Below, piece after piece: positions 18,399 through 27,848 of a stretch of 64,000 bases of DNA (its first letter is position 1; each line of letters begins with the position of its first letter). Under the pieces are notes generated by a model. The model saw only the letters and a list, made by a program, of their open reading frames with translations, was not told the origin of the DNA and did not search any database. Location of the stretch: the NCBI RefSeq assembly GCF_020181615.1, contig NZ_CP084029.1, positions 4,649,269-4,713,268 of the forward strand, given 5' to 3'. The position numbers were made by a program, and so were the translations under genes. The DNA comes from [Mycobacterium] crassicus (GTDB lineage: Bacteria > Actinomycetota > Actinomycetes > Mycobacteriales > Mycobacteriaceae).

Positions 18399-20582
18399 CT
18401 AGCCGCCGAACAGGGAGGCGAACAGGCCCCCGAAATCGCCGATATGGGTGTTGATCAGCACCATGTCCGACAGACCGAACTGGTCCAGCAGGTCGTTGAG
18501 GGTGTCGCTGCCCAGGCCCATGTTGGTGAGCAGCGAGTTCAGCGTCCCGTCGCCGAACAGGTCGCCGAGCAGCGTGTCGAGGTCCGTGGTGGCCAGCTCG
18601 AAGCCGCTGAGCAGGTCGCCGATGGTCTGCCCGCCCAGGAAGTCGCCGACCAGTGTGTTGAGGTCGGTGGTGGCGAATCCGAAACCGCCCAGCACCGAGC
18701 CCACGGTCATGTCGCCGAGCAGGTTGTGCAGCAGGGTGTCGAGGTGGGTGTCACCGAGGTCGGTGCTGCCGAGCAGTGAACCCAGCGTCTGGCCGCTGAA
18801 GATGCCGTCCAGCAGGTCGCTCAGGTGCTGGTTGCCGATGCCCGCGTCGTTGAGCAGCTGCCCCAGGGTGCCGGTGCCCAACAGGTCGCCGAGCATCTGG
18901 TTCAGGGTGGTGTCGCCGAAGCCCAGGTCGGTGAGCAGCTGGCCGAGGCTGGTGCTGCCCAGTCCGAAGCTGGCGACCAGCTCGTCGAGCGTCTGGTCGT
19001 TGAAGCCCATGCCGGTCAGCAGCGAGCCCACGGTCATGGACAGGTTCTCGGTCAGCAGGTCGCTGAGCTTCTGGTCGGCCATCGGCCCGAGCAGTTCGGC
19101 AATGGTCTGGTTGCCCATGCCCTGGCCCGCCAGGATGCTGTTGATCGTCTGGTCGTTGAACCCGTCGATCATGCCCTGGCCGCCGATCTTGGCGGCGACG
19201 GTGTCGCCGCCGGTGGCCCAGATCAGGTTGTTCAGGGTCAAGCCGCCGAAGCCCAGGTTGGTGAAGATCGTGCCCAGCGAGACCTCGCCCAGGTTGGCGG
19301 CGTCGACGATGTTCTGCATGGTCAGACCACCCAGGCCGGCGGCGTTCACCAGGTCGCCGACGGTGGTGTCGCCCAGTCCGGCGCCACCGAGGAAGTCGAA
19401 GGCCAGCGAGCCCACGCTGACGTCGCCCAGGCCCATCGCGTCGACGAGGTCGACCGGAGTCCGCTGACCGAGGTCCAGTGCGTCGAGCACCTTCGGCAGG
19501 ATGTCGCCGACGGTCAGGCCGGAGATGCCCAGCGCGTCGAGCAGCTCCACCGGAGACCGCTGGCCCAGGCCGAGCCCGTCGAGCAGGTTGCCGGCCAGGT
19601 CGGCGACCGGCTGGTCGGCGAAGCCGAGCTGGCCGAGCAGGCCGGTGACGGTCGGGTCGCCGATGCCGGCCGCTTCGAGCACCGCCAGCAGCGCACCCGA
19701 CACCGACTGGTCGGCCAGGCCGACATTGCCCAGCAGGTCACCCAGTGTCGGGTTGCCGATACCGATCGCGTCGAGCAGCTTGGTGCCCAGGTCGGCCACC
19801 GACTGGTCGCTCAGGCCGACGTTGCCCAGGATGTCGATCAGGTTCTTCTGGCCCAGGCCCATGGCGTCGAGCAGCCCGGTCGCGAGCTGCGCCGCCGGCT
19901 GAGTGCCGATGCCGATCGCGTTGATCAGGTCCAGCGGGGTCTTGTGGCCCAGTCCCACCCCGTCGAGCAGGCCGGTGACCATCGACCCGATCGGCAGATC
20001 GCCGATCCCGATCCCGGTGAGGATCGCGGTCAGGCTCTTGTCGCCGAGGTTCACCGTGTCCAGGACCTGGCTCAGGCTGATGTTGATGTCGAACGGCTGC
20101 GCCCCGACCAGCAGACCGTTGAACGCCGGGACGACGACGCCGAACAGGTCGATCGTGTTGGTGCCGTTGAGCCACGCGTTGAGCAGGGTGGCCGGCGCAT
20201 TCATCAGGATGCTCAGCGTGTTGGCCGGGTCGACGGCGATCGCGGCCCAGATCTCGTTCCAGGCGTTGGTGACCGTGACGAACGGTGCGACCGACGACAA
20301 GATGAGCCCCAGCTCGGACGGCAGTGAACCAGAGTCCACGTGCTGACCAAGATTCGCCAGGTTGGCGGCCGTGTTGCCGAAGAGTTCATCCCACGTGACC
20401 AGAACATCGGACGAGGTGGCGGTGAGCCGGAGTTCCGGCTGCTGCACCGGAGCGAGCTCCGGCCGCGGCGCCGGCAAGAGGTGCGCATTGACCTGCGGAA
20501 TCGGCACAGCCGTGACAGCGACGAGGCTGGCACCGGCCAGCGCGACACCCGTCGTGACGTAGGGACGAAGTATCTGCTGCAT
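18399..20582 (-). CDS. Secreted Leu/Gly-repeat protein (727 aa), paralogue of its neighbour
   Basis: I place the start at the ATG at 20582 (MQQILRPYVTTGVALAGA), nine bases after GGTGGAAG, not at a longer in-frame ATG at 20642. The result aligns with the downstream paralogue's N-terminus. A signal peptide is followed by a Pro-rich stretch, a conserved block (NAWNEIWAAIAVDPANTLS, NAPATLLNAWLNG, VPAFNGLLVG) and then about 32-residue repeats such as LLDAIGIGNPTLGDLLGNVG. Regularly spaced Gly and Asp-Gln-Ser/Thr turns suggest stacked short helices. No cysteines or catalytic motif stand out. It probably forms a transcription unit with the following gene. Biological role unknown; an envelope or secreted location is inferred from the leader. 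Confidence 0.85.
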   Translation of the reverse strand: MQQILRPYVTTGVALAGASLVAVTAVPIPQVNAHLLPAPRPELAPVQQPELRLTATSSDVLVTWDELFGNTAANLANLGQHVDSGSLPSELGLILSSVAPFVTVTNAWNEIWAAIAVDPANTLSILMNAPATLLNAWLNGTNTIDLFGVVVPAFNGLLVGAQPFDINISLSQVLDTVNLGDKSLTAILTGIGIGDLPIGSMVTGLLDGVGLGHKTPLDLINAIGIGTQPAAQLATGLLDAMGLGQKNLIDILGNVGLSDQSVADLGTKLLDAIGIGNPTLGDLLGNVGLADQSVSGALLAVLEAAGIGDPTVTGLLGQLGFADQPVADLAGNLLDGLGLGQRSPVELLDALGISGLTVGDILPKVLDALDLGQRTPVDLVDAMGLGDVSVGSLAFDFLGGAGLGDTTVGDLVNAAGLGGLTMQNIVDAANLGEVSLGTIFTNLGFGGLTLNNLIWATGGDTVAAKIGGQGMIDGFNDQTINSILAGQGMGNQTIAELLGPMADQKLSDLLTENLSMTVGSLLTGMGFNDQTLDELVASFGLGSTSLGQLLTDLGFGDTTLNQMLGDLLGTGTLGQLLNDAGIGNQHLSDLLDGIFSGQTLGSLLGSTDLGDTHLDTLLHNLLGDMTVGSVLGGFGFATTDLNTLVGDFLGGQTIGDLLSGFELATTDLDTLLGDLFGDGTLNSLLTNMGLGSDTLNDLLDQFGLSDMVLINTHIGDFGGLFASLFGG

Positions 20583-21139
20583 CGGCGCTTTCTTCCACCT
20601 CGGAGGACTTAACTTTTCGAGACAGTACATGAGCATCGTCACATTCCCAACATGGAATTCTCAGTTACAAGGTGACTTCGGAATAAGCTCACGTGTTGCG
20701 AGTTTGGAACGTCCCTGAATATTAATTAACTTGATCTCGGGGCCGGTCAGCCGCGGCGAGGCGCCTCAAAGGAGGGCCAATCCGACATCGCGTGTTGTCA
20801 AAAAAGCACTTGTGACCAGGGAAGCCGTGGTTAGGGCCGACGACAGCGGCCGGAACCGGCCGCGCCGACGGGCGATACCAGGCCGATATCCTGGGAACTC
20901 CCATTCGCGCGAACGAACACCGTTAGTTCGATCTGGATATCTACAGGCTTCTCACAGAAAAGTTACCTTGACCCGGCTCGGCTGCCACTTAGAGTTGGAA
21001 GATTGCTGCGGACAACTGTCCGCCAGAGTTCCACCAGAATCACGCGGTGACGGCCACATCCGTGGCGCCGTTGGGAGACAGATCACCGCCGGGCAGGTGC
21101 CTATTCCTTGCCCGCTACCGCCCTGAGCACACGCTCGAG
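20583..21139. other. Non-coding stretch between repeat proteins and FAAL gene
   Basis: I see no convincing gene in these 557 bases. The first 130 bases are AT-richer than the surroundings (around TTAATTAAC at 20723-20731) and probably hold the promoter of the minus-strand repeat-protein genes. A short GC palindrome (8-bp arms, AA loop) lies at 20846-20863 but lacks a T-tract. Confidence 0.5.
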
Positions 21140-23065
21140 CTAGTCCGGCTCGCGCCGCTGGCGCACCAGCCTGCCCACGAACCGGGCCAGGCCGAGCGCC
21201 GCCTGCTGCCTGGCCGCCAGGTCCGGATCCGGCACCGGGCCTTCGGCCTCCGGTGCGCTCCACTGCGCCACCGCCACCAGCTCACCCCCGGTGAACTTGT
21301 CCCGGCAGGCGGCCCGCTGGATCTTGCCGCTGGACGTGGTGGGGATGCTCATCGGCTTGACCAGGAGCACGTCATGCGCCTCGGTCCGGTGGTGCCGGCG
21401 GACCGCGTCCCGGATCGCATCCAGCACCGCGTCCAGGTCGGTGTCACCGGACCGGTGGCGCTGCATCTCCTGCACCACCACCAACCGTTCGGTGGCGTGG
21501 GGATCCCCGGGATCGCCGGTGATGGCGAACACCGCGCCGCGGCCGGGCAGCAACACCGGATCACAGTCGGCCACGGTGCGTTCGATGTCGTTGGGGTAGT
21601 GGTTGACGTCGCCGATGACCACCAGGTCCTTGCAGCGTCCGGTGACGAACAGTTCGCCGTCACGCAGGAATCCGCGGTCGCCGGTGCGCAGGAACGGGCC
21701 TTGAAACTCTTGGCCGGTGTCGGCCAGGTGCGCGGCGAAGGTCTGGTCGGTCTCCTCGCCGCGCCGCCAATACCCTTGTCCCACACTGGGTCCGGACACC
21801 CAGATCTCGCCGACCCCGTCGGGGTCGCACTCGATGCGGGTCTCCGGGTCGACGATGACGACCCGTTGCCCGCCCCGCGGCCGACCGCATCCGACCACCG
21901 CCGAGGCGGCCGGATCATCCGGCTCGGCGTCGGCGACCCGGTCTTGTCCGAGTGCCCCGCGATCGATGTGGGCGATCACCGGCGGCACCCGCACTCCCCC
22001 CTCCGATCCGCCGGACACCCCCAGCGTCGCCTCGGCCAGGCCGTACACCGGCAGGAACGTCTCGGGGGCGAACCCGGCCGGCGCGAACGCCTCGGAAAAG
22101 GCTTGCAGCGTCGCGGGATTCACCGGTTCACCGCCGTTGAGGGCAACCTGCCAGTCGGACAGGTCCAGCGCCGCCCGCTCCTGCGGTGTGCTGCGCTTGA
22201 CGCACCAGTCATAGGCGAAATTGGGTGCCCCGGAGATGACGGCACGGTGCCGCGACATCGCTTCGAGCCAGCGCACCGGGCGTATCAGGAAGGCGCCCGG
22301 CGACATCACCACCGTGGTCGTCCCGACATACAGCGTCATCAGGACACCGCCGATCAGACCCAGGTCGTGATACTGCGGCAGCCAGGTCACCGAACCCACC
22401 GGGCGATGGAAGACCGGGTTGTCCGGCGCGGGATTCCAGGTCTGCAGGACGGTCTCGAGGTTGTGGATGAAGTTGCCGTGCGTCAGCACCACGCCCTTGG
22501 GCACCCTGGTGGTTCCCGAGGTGTATTGGATCGCGGCGACGGTCGCCGGGGTCACCGGCGGCAACGCCCAGCGCTCGGCGGCGTCGGCGACCACGTCGTC
22601 AGCGGTCAGTTCGTCGGTGGCGAACCACTGCAGGGGCTTCAAACCGCCCGCGGCCGCGGCGTCGTCTGCCGCGGACCGCATGGTGGCCTGCGTCTTCGTG
22701 GTGGCCAAGGCGATTTCGGCGCGCGCATCGGGCACGATCGCCGCGATCCGCGCCGACGTCCACTGCGCGTCCACCGGAATCGCGACAGCGCGGGCGTACA
22801 GGCAACCGAAGAAGGCGACGATGCTGTCCAGGCCCGGGCGGCAGAAGATCAGTACCCGCTGCCCGGCACCGCCATGTTGTTGCAGGCCGGCGGCGACGGC
22901 GCGGGCCCGACGATCAAGTTCGCGATAGGTCAGCCGGTCGCGTTCCTCATCGCCCTCCGGGCAGTAGCTGAACGCGACCTTGTCGCCGTGCCGCTCGGCC
23001 TGCTGCGACAGCAGGTCCACCAACGTAAATGCGCTGGGCTCTGTCATCGACATCGCCCAGCGCAC
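21140..23065 (-). CDS. Fatty-acyl-AMP ligase (FAAL, FadD family)
   Basis: 641 residues from GTG at 23065; ATG codons at 23053 and 23047 (giving MTEPSAF) are credible alternative starts. It activates a fatty acid as its acyl-adenylate, usually for loading onto a carrier protein or polyketide synthase. Visible ANL-superfamily motifs are [18 protein letters not shown] (about residue 187), [36 protein letters not shown] and the terminal TSSGKIQR lysine motif. The NHYPNDIE segment is typical of FAALs as opposed to CoA ligases. No polyketide synthase or acyl carrier gene is adjacent, so the partner cannot be inferred locally; the mycolate FAAL is the separate fadD32 in this window. The 3' neighbours are the repeat-protein genes, and a small membrane protein gene lies 32 bp upstream on the same strand. 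Confidence 0.9.
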   Translation of the reverse strand: MRWAMSMTEPSAFTLVDLLSQQAERHGDKVAFSYCPEGDEERDRLTYRELDRRARAVAAGLQQHGGAGQRVLIFCRPGLDSIVAFFGCLYARAVAIPVDAQWTSARIAAIVPDARAEIALATTKTQATMRSAADDAAAAGGLKPLQWFATDELTADDVVADAAERWALPPVTPATVAAIQYTSGTTRVPKGVVLTHGNFIHNLETVLQTWNPAPDNPVFHRPVGSVTWLPQYHDLGLIGGVLMTLYVGTTTVVMSPGAFLIRPVRWLEAMSRHRAVISGAPNFAYDWCVKRSTPQERAALDLSDWQVALNGGEPVNPATLQAFSEAFAPAGFAPETFLPVYGLAEATLGVSGGSEGGVRVPPVIAHIDRGALGQDRVADAEPDDPAASAVVGCGRPRGGQRVVIVDPETRIECDPDGVGEIWVSGPSVGQGYWRRGEETDQTFAAHLADTGQEFQGPFLRTGDRGFLRDGELFVTGRCKDLVVIGDVNHYPNDIERTVADCDPVLLPGRGAVFAITGDPGDPHATERLVVVQEMQRHRSGDTDLDAVLDAIRDAVRRHHRTEAHDVLLVKPMSIPTTSSGKIQRAACRDKFTGGELVAVAQWSAPEAEGPVPDPDLAARQQAALGLARFVGRLVRQRREPD

Positions 23066-23097
23066 CTAACAGATCGAACGGAATTACTGCTGCTGAA

Positions 23098-23658
23098 TTA
23101 CTGCGACTGGCAGAGGTTGTCGAGAACGTCGATCTCGCCGCGCAGCTGGTCGCGCAGCGGCTGCTGAACCGCGTCGTCGGGCGAGTGGCCGGCCAGGTAG
23201 TTGATGCTCAGCGCCTCCAGCGTGTCGGCCATGTCGCCGACGGCCGTGGCCAGATCGGCCGGCGCGGCCGGGTTGGCCTCCAGACGCTGGTGCAGGTACG
23301 CACCACCGGCGAACAGCGACAGCCGGGCGTTGGTGCCGACCGCCAGGTCGCCGGCCAGGTCACCCGGAACCGGGTTCTGCAGGTTGGTGTTGAACTGGGT
23401 CCCCTGCCGCACGACGGCCTGCGCGTCGCAGACCTTGCCCTTGGCTTCAGTGCGCTGGTCATCGGAGAACTTCTGACCGCTCGAGGGGTAGAACCATCCG
23501 AAGACCGCCAACACGATGCCGATCACAGCCAGCGCGAGCGCGGCGATCGTCGGCACCGACAGGGCCTGCGAAGAAGTGGAAGATTTCGGAAAACCCGGGG
23601 TCTTGGGCTTGGGGGCCTTGGCCGTGGAAGCAGATTCTGTGGGCGAAGTCTCAGGCAT
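23098..23658 (-). CDS. Conserved-looking membrane-anchored hypothetical protein
   Basis: 186 residues if started at ATG 23658 (MPETSPTES); a longer in-frame start at 23700 adds 14 unlikely residues. A Ser/Thr/Pro/Lys-rich cytoplasmic N-terminus (about 1-35) is followed by one transmembrane helix (about 36-60, [18 protein letters not shown]) and a roughly 125-residue outer domain. Two cysteines (VCDAQ and LCQSQ) could form a disulfide. The outer domain looks helical. I recognise no enzyme motif. It is divergent from dprE1 (78 bp between starts), so the two share a promoter region, and it may be co-transcribed with the FAAL gene. Confidence 0.75.
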   Translation of the reverse strand: MPETSPTESASTAKAPKPKTPGFPKSSTSSQALSVPTIAALALAVIGIVLAVFGWFYPSSGQKFSDDQRTEAKGKVCDAQAVVRQGTQFNTNLQNPVPGDLAGDLAVGTNARLSLFAGGAYLHQRLEANPAAPADLATAVGDMADTLEALSINYLAGHSPDDAVQQPLRDQLRGEIDVLDNLCQSQ

Positions 23659-23736
23659 TGCGCGATCGTAGCGGTTGCCACTGCGAATAGTCACGCGCAC
23701 CCGGGATCCGGCGCGTTGGCGGTACCCTCATGTGCG

Positions 23737-25128
23737 ATGTTGAGCACCGAGTTACAGACCACCACGCGACGACTGACCGGCTGGGGACGTACCTCGCCGA
23801 GCGTCGCGCAGGTGCTGTCCACCCCGGATGTCGAGGTGATCGCCAAGGCGGTCGCCCGCGCGGCCGACGGCGGACCCACCAAGAATCGCGGCGTGATCGC
23901 CCGCGGCCTTGGCCGTTCCTATGGCGACAACGCGCAGAACGGCGGCGGCCTGGTCGTCGATATGACCGCGCTGAACCGGATCCACTCCATGGACGCCGCC
24001 ACCGCGCTGGTCGACGTCGACGCCGGGGTCAACCTGGACCAGTTGATGCGGGCCGCGCTGCCGCTGGGCCTGTGGGTGCCGGTGCTTCCCGGTACCCGGC
24101 AGGTCACCGTCGGCGGGGCGATCGCCTGCGACATCCACGGCAAGAACCATCACAGTGCCGGCAGTTTCGGCAACCACGTGGTGTCGATGGAGCTGTTGAC
24201 CGCTGACGGTTCGGTGCGGCACCTGACCCCGGACGGGTCCGAGTCGGAGCTGTTCTGGGCCACCGTCGGCGGCAACGGACTGACCGGGATCGTGCTGCGC
24301 GCGACCATCGCGATGACGCCGACCGAGACGGCGTACTTCATCGCCGACGGCGATGTCACCGCCGGCCTGGATGAGACCATCGCCTTCCACAGCGACGGCA
24401 GCGAAGCCGACTACACCTACTCTTCGGCGTGGTTCGACGCGATCAGCGCGCCACCCAAGCTGGGCCGGGCCGCGATCTCGCGCGGATCGCTGGCGACGCT
24501 GGACCAGCTGCCCGACAAGCTGGCCCGCAACCCGCTGAAGTTCGATGCTCCGCAGTTCTTCACCGCGCCCGACATCTTCCCGAACGGGCTGGGCAACAAG
24601 TACATCTTCGGGGCGATGACCGAGCTCTGGTACCGCAAGTCCGGCAGCTACCGCGCCAAGGCCCAGAACCTGACGCAGTTCTATCACCCGCTGGACATGA
24701 TCGGTGAGTGGAATCGGGCCTACGGCTCAGCCGGATTCGGGCAGTACCAGTTCGTGGTGCCGACCGAGGCGGTCGAAGAGTTCAAGGGCATCATGTACGA
24801 CATCCAGGCCAGCGGACACTACTCGTTCCTGAACGTGTTCAAGCTGTTCGGGCCGGGGAACCAAGCGCCACTGAGCTTCCCGATCCCGGGCTGGAACGTC
24901 TGCGTGGACTTCGCGATCAAACCCGGCCTCAACGAGTTCCTCAACGAGCTTGACCGCCGGGTGCTGGAGTTCGGCGGGCGGCTGTACACCGCCAAGGACT
25001 CCCGCACCACCGCGGAGAACTTCCACGCTATGTACCCGCGCATCGACGAATGGATCGCGGTGCGTCGCAAGGTGGATCCCGACGGGATCTTCGCCTCCGA
25101 TATGGCCAGACGTTTGGAGCTTGTGTAG
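23737..25128 (+). CDS. dprE1: Decaprenylphosphoryl-beta-D-ribose 2'-oxidase
   Basis: 463 residues (M. tuberculosis DprE1: 461). FAD-dependent oxidation of decaprenyl-phospho-ribose to the 2-keto intermediate, the first half of the epimerisation that makes the arabinose donor DPA, thought to act at the periplasmic side. The FAD-binding motif [13 protein letters not shown] is near residue 59. [17 protein letters not shown] follows. The C-terminal half has [10 protein letters not shown] with Cys389, equivalent to Cys387 that benzothiazinones modify in M. tuberculosis, and YTAKDSRTT with the active-site lysine. The start at ATG 23737 matches the family N-terminus; an open frame extends far upstream but is not conserved coding. 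The stop codon abuts the dprE2 start. Confidence 0.97.
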   Translation: MLSTELQTTTRRLTGWGRTSPSVAQVLSTPDVEVIAKAVARAADGGPTKNRGVIARGLGRSYGDNAQNGGGLVVDMTALNRIHSMDAATALVDVDAGVNLDQLMRAALPLGLWVPVLPGTRQVTVGGAIACDIHGKNHHSAGSFGNHVVSMELLTADGSVRHLTPDGSESELFWATVGGNGLTGIVLRATIAMTPTETAYFIADGDVTAGLDETIAFHSDGSEADYTYSSAWFDAISAPPKLGRAAISRGSLATLDQLPDKLARNPLKFDAPQFFTAPDIFPNGLGNKYIFGAMTELWYRKSGSYRAKAQNLTQFYHPLDMIGEWNRAYGSAGFGQYQFVVPTEAVEEFKGIMYDIQASGHYSFLNVFKLFGPGNQAPLSFPIPGWNVCVDFAIKPGLNEFLNELDRRVLEFGGRLYTAKDSRTTAENFHAMYPRIDEWIAVRRKVDPDGIFASDMARRLELV

Positions 25129-25893
25129 ATGGTGTTCGACGCGACCGGAAACCCCCAGTCGATTCTGGTGCTGGGCGGCACGTCAGAGATAGGCCTGGCG
25201 ATCAGTGCGCGCTACCTGCGCAACGCCTCGGCGAACGTGGTCCTGGCCTGCCTGCCCGGCGATCCCGGCCGCGACGCCGCCGTGGCCGCCATGGAGGCGG
25301 CCGGTGCGAAGTCGGTGCGGATCGTCGACTTCGACGCGCTGGACACCGCCGGCCACCCGGCGATGATCGACTCCGCTTTCAGCGACGGCGACATTGACGT
25401 GGCGATCGTCGCGTTCGGCATGGACGCCGACGCCGAGGAGCTCTGGCACAACCAGACCAAGGCCGTGCAGGTCGCGCAGATCAACTACACCGCAGCGGTG
25501 TCGGTGGGCGTGCTGCTGGCACAGCGGATGGGCGCCCAGGGCTTCGGGCAGATCATCGCGATGAGCTCGGTGGCCGGTGAGCGGGTACGCCGGACCAACT
25601 TCGTCTACGGCTCCACCAAGGCCGGCCTCGACGGTTTCTACCTCGGCCTGGGCGAGGCGCTGCGCGACGACGGGGTGCGGGTGCTGGTGATCCGGCCCGG
25701 CCAGGTGCGCACCCGGTTCTCCGCGCACGTCAAGGAAGCGCCGTTGACCGTCGACAAGGAGGACGTCGCCGAACTGGCGGTGACCGCTGCCGCCAAGGGC
25801 AAGGAGATCGTCTGGGCGCCAGGGGCATTCCGCTACGTGATGATGGTGCTGCGGCACGTCCCGCGAGCGATCTTCCGCAAGCTGCCCATCTGA
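25129..25893 (+). CDS. dprE2: Decaprenylphosphoryl-2-keto-D-erythro-pentose reductase
   Basis: 254 residues, the same length as M. tuberculosis DprE2. A short-chain dehydrogenase that reduces the DprE1 product with NAD(P)H to decaprenyl-phospho-arabinose. The nucleotide-binding motif [10 protein letters not shown] is at about residues 15-24. The catalytic Ser is in AMSSVAGE, and Tyr and Lys are in VYGSTKAG. The start immediately follows the dprE1 stop, and its stop overlaps the aftA start by one base (TGATG), so the three genes are translationally coupled. DprE1 and DprE2 work as a pair. Confidence 0.97.
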   Translation: MVFDATGNPQSILVLGGTSEIGLAISARYLRNASANVVLACLPGDPGRDAAVAAMEAAGAKSVRIVDFDALDTAGHPAMIDSAFSDGDIDVAIVAFGMDADAEELWHNQTKAVQVAQINYTAAVSVGVLLAQRMGAQGFGQIIAMSSVAGERVRRTNFVYGSTKAGLDGFYLGLGEALRDDGVRVLVIRPGQVRTRFSAHVKEAPLTVDKEDVAELAVTAAAKGKEIVWAPGAFRYVMMVLRHVPRAIFRKLPI

Positions 25894-27812
25894 TGCGCAC
25901 CGCGCTGGCCACCGTCGGTCAGATGATGCTGGCCGCCGCGGTGGCCGTCGTCGTCGCGGTGGTCGCGCTGGTGGCCATCTCCCGGGTGGAATGGCCGGCG
26001 TATCCGTCCTCGAACCAACTGCACGCGCTGACCACGGTCGGGCAGGTCGGCTGCCTGGCCGCCCTCGTCGGGGCCGGATGGCTGTGGCGGCGGAGCCGAC
26101 GGGCGTTGGCGTGGCTGGCCGGCGTGGTGTTCACCGCCGCGTTCGCGGTGGTGACGCTGGCGATGCCGTTGGGCGCCACCAGGCTCTACCTGTTCGGCAT
26201 CTCGGTCGACCAGCAGTTCCGCACCGAGTACCTGACCCGATTCACCGACAGCCCCGCGTTGGCCGACATGACCTACCTCGGGTTGCCGCCGTTCTATCCG
26301 CCCGGCTGGTTCTGGCTGGGTGGGCGGGCCGCCGCGTTGACCGGCCTCCCGGCCTGGGAGATGTACAAACCGTGGGCGATCACCTCGATGGCCGTGGCCG
26401 TGGCGATCGCCCTGGTGCTGTGGAACACCATGATCCGCTTCGAGTACGCGCTGGCGGTCACCATCGCCGGCGCCGCGGTGACGCTGGCCTACAGCTCCCC
26501 GGAGCCCTACGCGGCGATGATCACCGTGCTGCTGCCGCCGGTGCTGGTGCTGACCTGGTCGGGCCTGGGGGCCGGCGGGCGACTCCCCTCGCCGAGCGTG
26601 AAGTCCGCTTCACACTCGGACACCGACGGTGAAGCTGACTTCACACTCGGCACGGCCAACGGCTGGGCAGCGGTGGTGGGCGCCGGAATGTTTCTCGGGT
26701 TCGCGGCCACCTTCTACACCCTGCTGGTGGCCTACACCGCATTCACCGTGATCCTGATGGCGCTGCTGCTGGCGGCCATCCAGCGACGTCTCGACCCGCT
26801 GGTACGGCTGGTGGTGATCGGGGTGATCGCCTTGGCCATCGCGTCGATCACCTGGACGCCGTACCTACTGCAGGCCCTGGGCCACCCGGTCAGCGACACC
26901 GGCAGCGCCCGGCACTACCTACCCGGCGACGGCGCCGAACTGAGCTTCCCGATGCTGCAGTTCACCCTGCTCGGGGCGCTGTGTCTGCTCGGCACCCTGT
27001 GGCTGGTGGTCCGCGCCACCAAGTCGACCCGCGCGGCGGCACTGGCGATCGGCGTCGTCGGCATCTACCTGTGGTCGCTGTTGTCCATGCTGTCCACCCT
27101 GGCCCGCACCACGCTGCTCAGTTTCCGGCTGCAGCCGGCGCTGACCGTGCTGCTGGCCACCGCCGGGGTGTTCGGGTTCATCGAGGGCGCCCGGGCGCTG
27201 GGCCGCGCCGGCCACGGCTGGCACACCATCGTGCACCCGGCGGCGACCGCGGTGGGCCTGGTCGGCGCGTTGGCATTCAGTCAGGACATCCCCGAGGTGC
27301 TGCGGCCCGACATCACCGTCGCCTACACCGACACCGACGGCCACGGCGAGCGCGGTGACCGGCGGGCACCCGGCGCGGCCAAGTACTACGAGGCCATTGA
27401 TGCCGCAGTCGCCGCCGCCACCGGCAAGCCCCGCAACCAGACCGTGGTGCTCACCGCCGACTACAGCTTCCTGTCCTTCTACCCCTACTGGGGATTTCAG
27501 GGCCTGACGTCGCACTACGCCAACCCGCTGGCGCAGTTCTCGGCGCGCTCCGCTGCCATCGAGGCCTGGTCCAAGCTGGAGACCTCCGAGCAGTTCACCC
27601 GAGCACTCGACGATCTGCCGTGGCCGGCGCCGACGGTGTTTCTGATGCGGCACGGTGCCGGCGACACCTACACCCTGCGCCTGGCCAAGGACGTCTACCC
27701 CAACCACCCCAACGTGCGGCGCTACACCGTCGAGCTGGATATGGCGCTGTTCGACGGGCCGGCATTCAGGGTGGAAAAGATCGGCCCGTTCGTGCTTGCC
27801 ATCCGCACCTGA
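25893..27812 (+). CDS. aftA: Galactan 5-O-arabinofuranosyltransferase
   Basis: 639 residues (M. tuberculosis AftA about 643). A polytopic GT-C glycosyltransferase that uses decaprenyl-phospho-arabinose to attach the first arabinose residues to the galactan. Many transmembrane segments are visible in the first 430 residues, with the conserved first extracytoplasmic loop [16 protein letters not shown]. The last 200 residues form a soluble periplasmic domain ([20 protein letters not shown]). An unusual 20-residue hydrophilic insert at about residues 233-253 is encoded by two tandem imperfect palindromes and separates conserved membrane segments. It overlaps dprE2 by one base and is followed by embC after 36 bp. 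Confidence 0.95.
   Translation: MRTALATVGQMMLAAAVAVVVAVVALVAISRVEWPAYPSSNQLHALTTVGQVGCLAALVGAGWLWRRSRRALAWLAGVVFTAAFAVVTLAMPLGATRLYLFGISVDQQFRTEYLTRFTDSPALADMTYLGLPPFYPPGWFWLGGRAAALTGLPAWEMYKPWAITSMAVAVAIALVLWNTMIRFEYALAVTIAGAAVTLAYSSPEPYAAMITVLLPPVLVLTWSGLGAGGRLPSPSVKSASHSDTDGEADFTLGTANGWAAVVGAGMFLGFAATFYTLLVAYTAFTVILMALLLAAIQRRLDPLVRLVVIGVIALAIASITWTPYLLQALGHPVSDTGSARHYLPGDGAELSFPMLQFTLLGALCLLGTLWLVVRATKSTRAAALAIGVVGIYLWSLLSMLSTLARTTLLSFRLQPALTVLLATAGVFGFIEGARALGRAGHGWHTIVHPAATAVGLVGALAFSQDIPEVLRPDITVAYTDTDGHGERGDRRAPGAAKYYEAIDAAVAAATGKPRNQTVVLTADYSFLSFYPYWGFQGLTSHYANPLAQFSARSAAIEAWSKLETSEQFTRALDDLPWPAPTVFLMRHGAGDTYTLRLAKDVYPNHPNVRRYTVELDMALFDGPAFRVEKIGPFVLAIRT
26592..26650. repeat. Two tandem 28-bp imperfect palindromes inside aftA
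   Basis: Unit 1 (26592-26619) has 12-bp arms, CCGAGCGTGAAG and CTTCACACTCGG, with one mismatch and a 4-base loop. Unit 2 (26623-26650) has the same right arm and a left arm with two mismatches. The units are in direct order, three bases apart, and the reading frame stays open through both, adding a Ser/Asp-rich loop to AftA. Confidence 0.85.
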
Positions 27813-27848
27813 CGAACGCGCTCGACCATCCCGATAGCATCTAGGCCC

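Noticed and set aside
16086..20327. Long plus-strand frames opposite the Leu/Gly-repeat genes (16086-18779, 18825-20327)
   Set aside because: Low-complexity Gln/Val/Asp/Arg translations that are antisense to clearly structured repeat proteins with good ribosome-binding sites.
20846..20863. GC palindrome in the intergenic region considered as terminator
   Set aside because: The loop is only two bases, there is no T-tract, and no gene ends nearby on either strand.
23029..23736. N-terminal extension of the dprE1 frame by more than 230 residues
   Set aside because: The extension is antisense to the small membrane protein gene and unlike any DprE1; the ATG at 23737 restores the family N-terminus and length.
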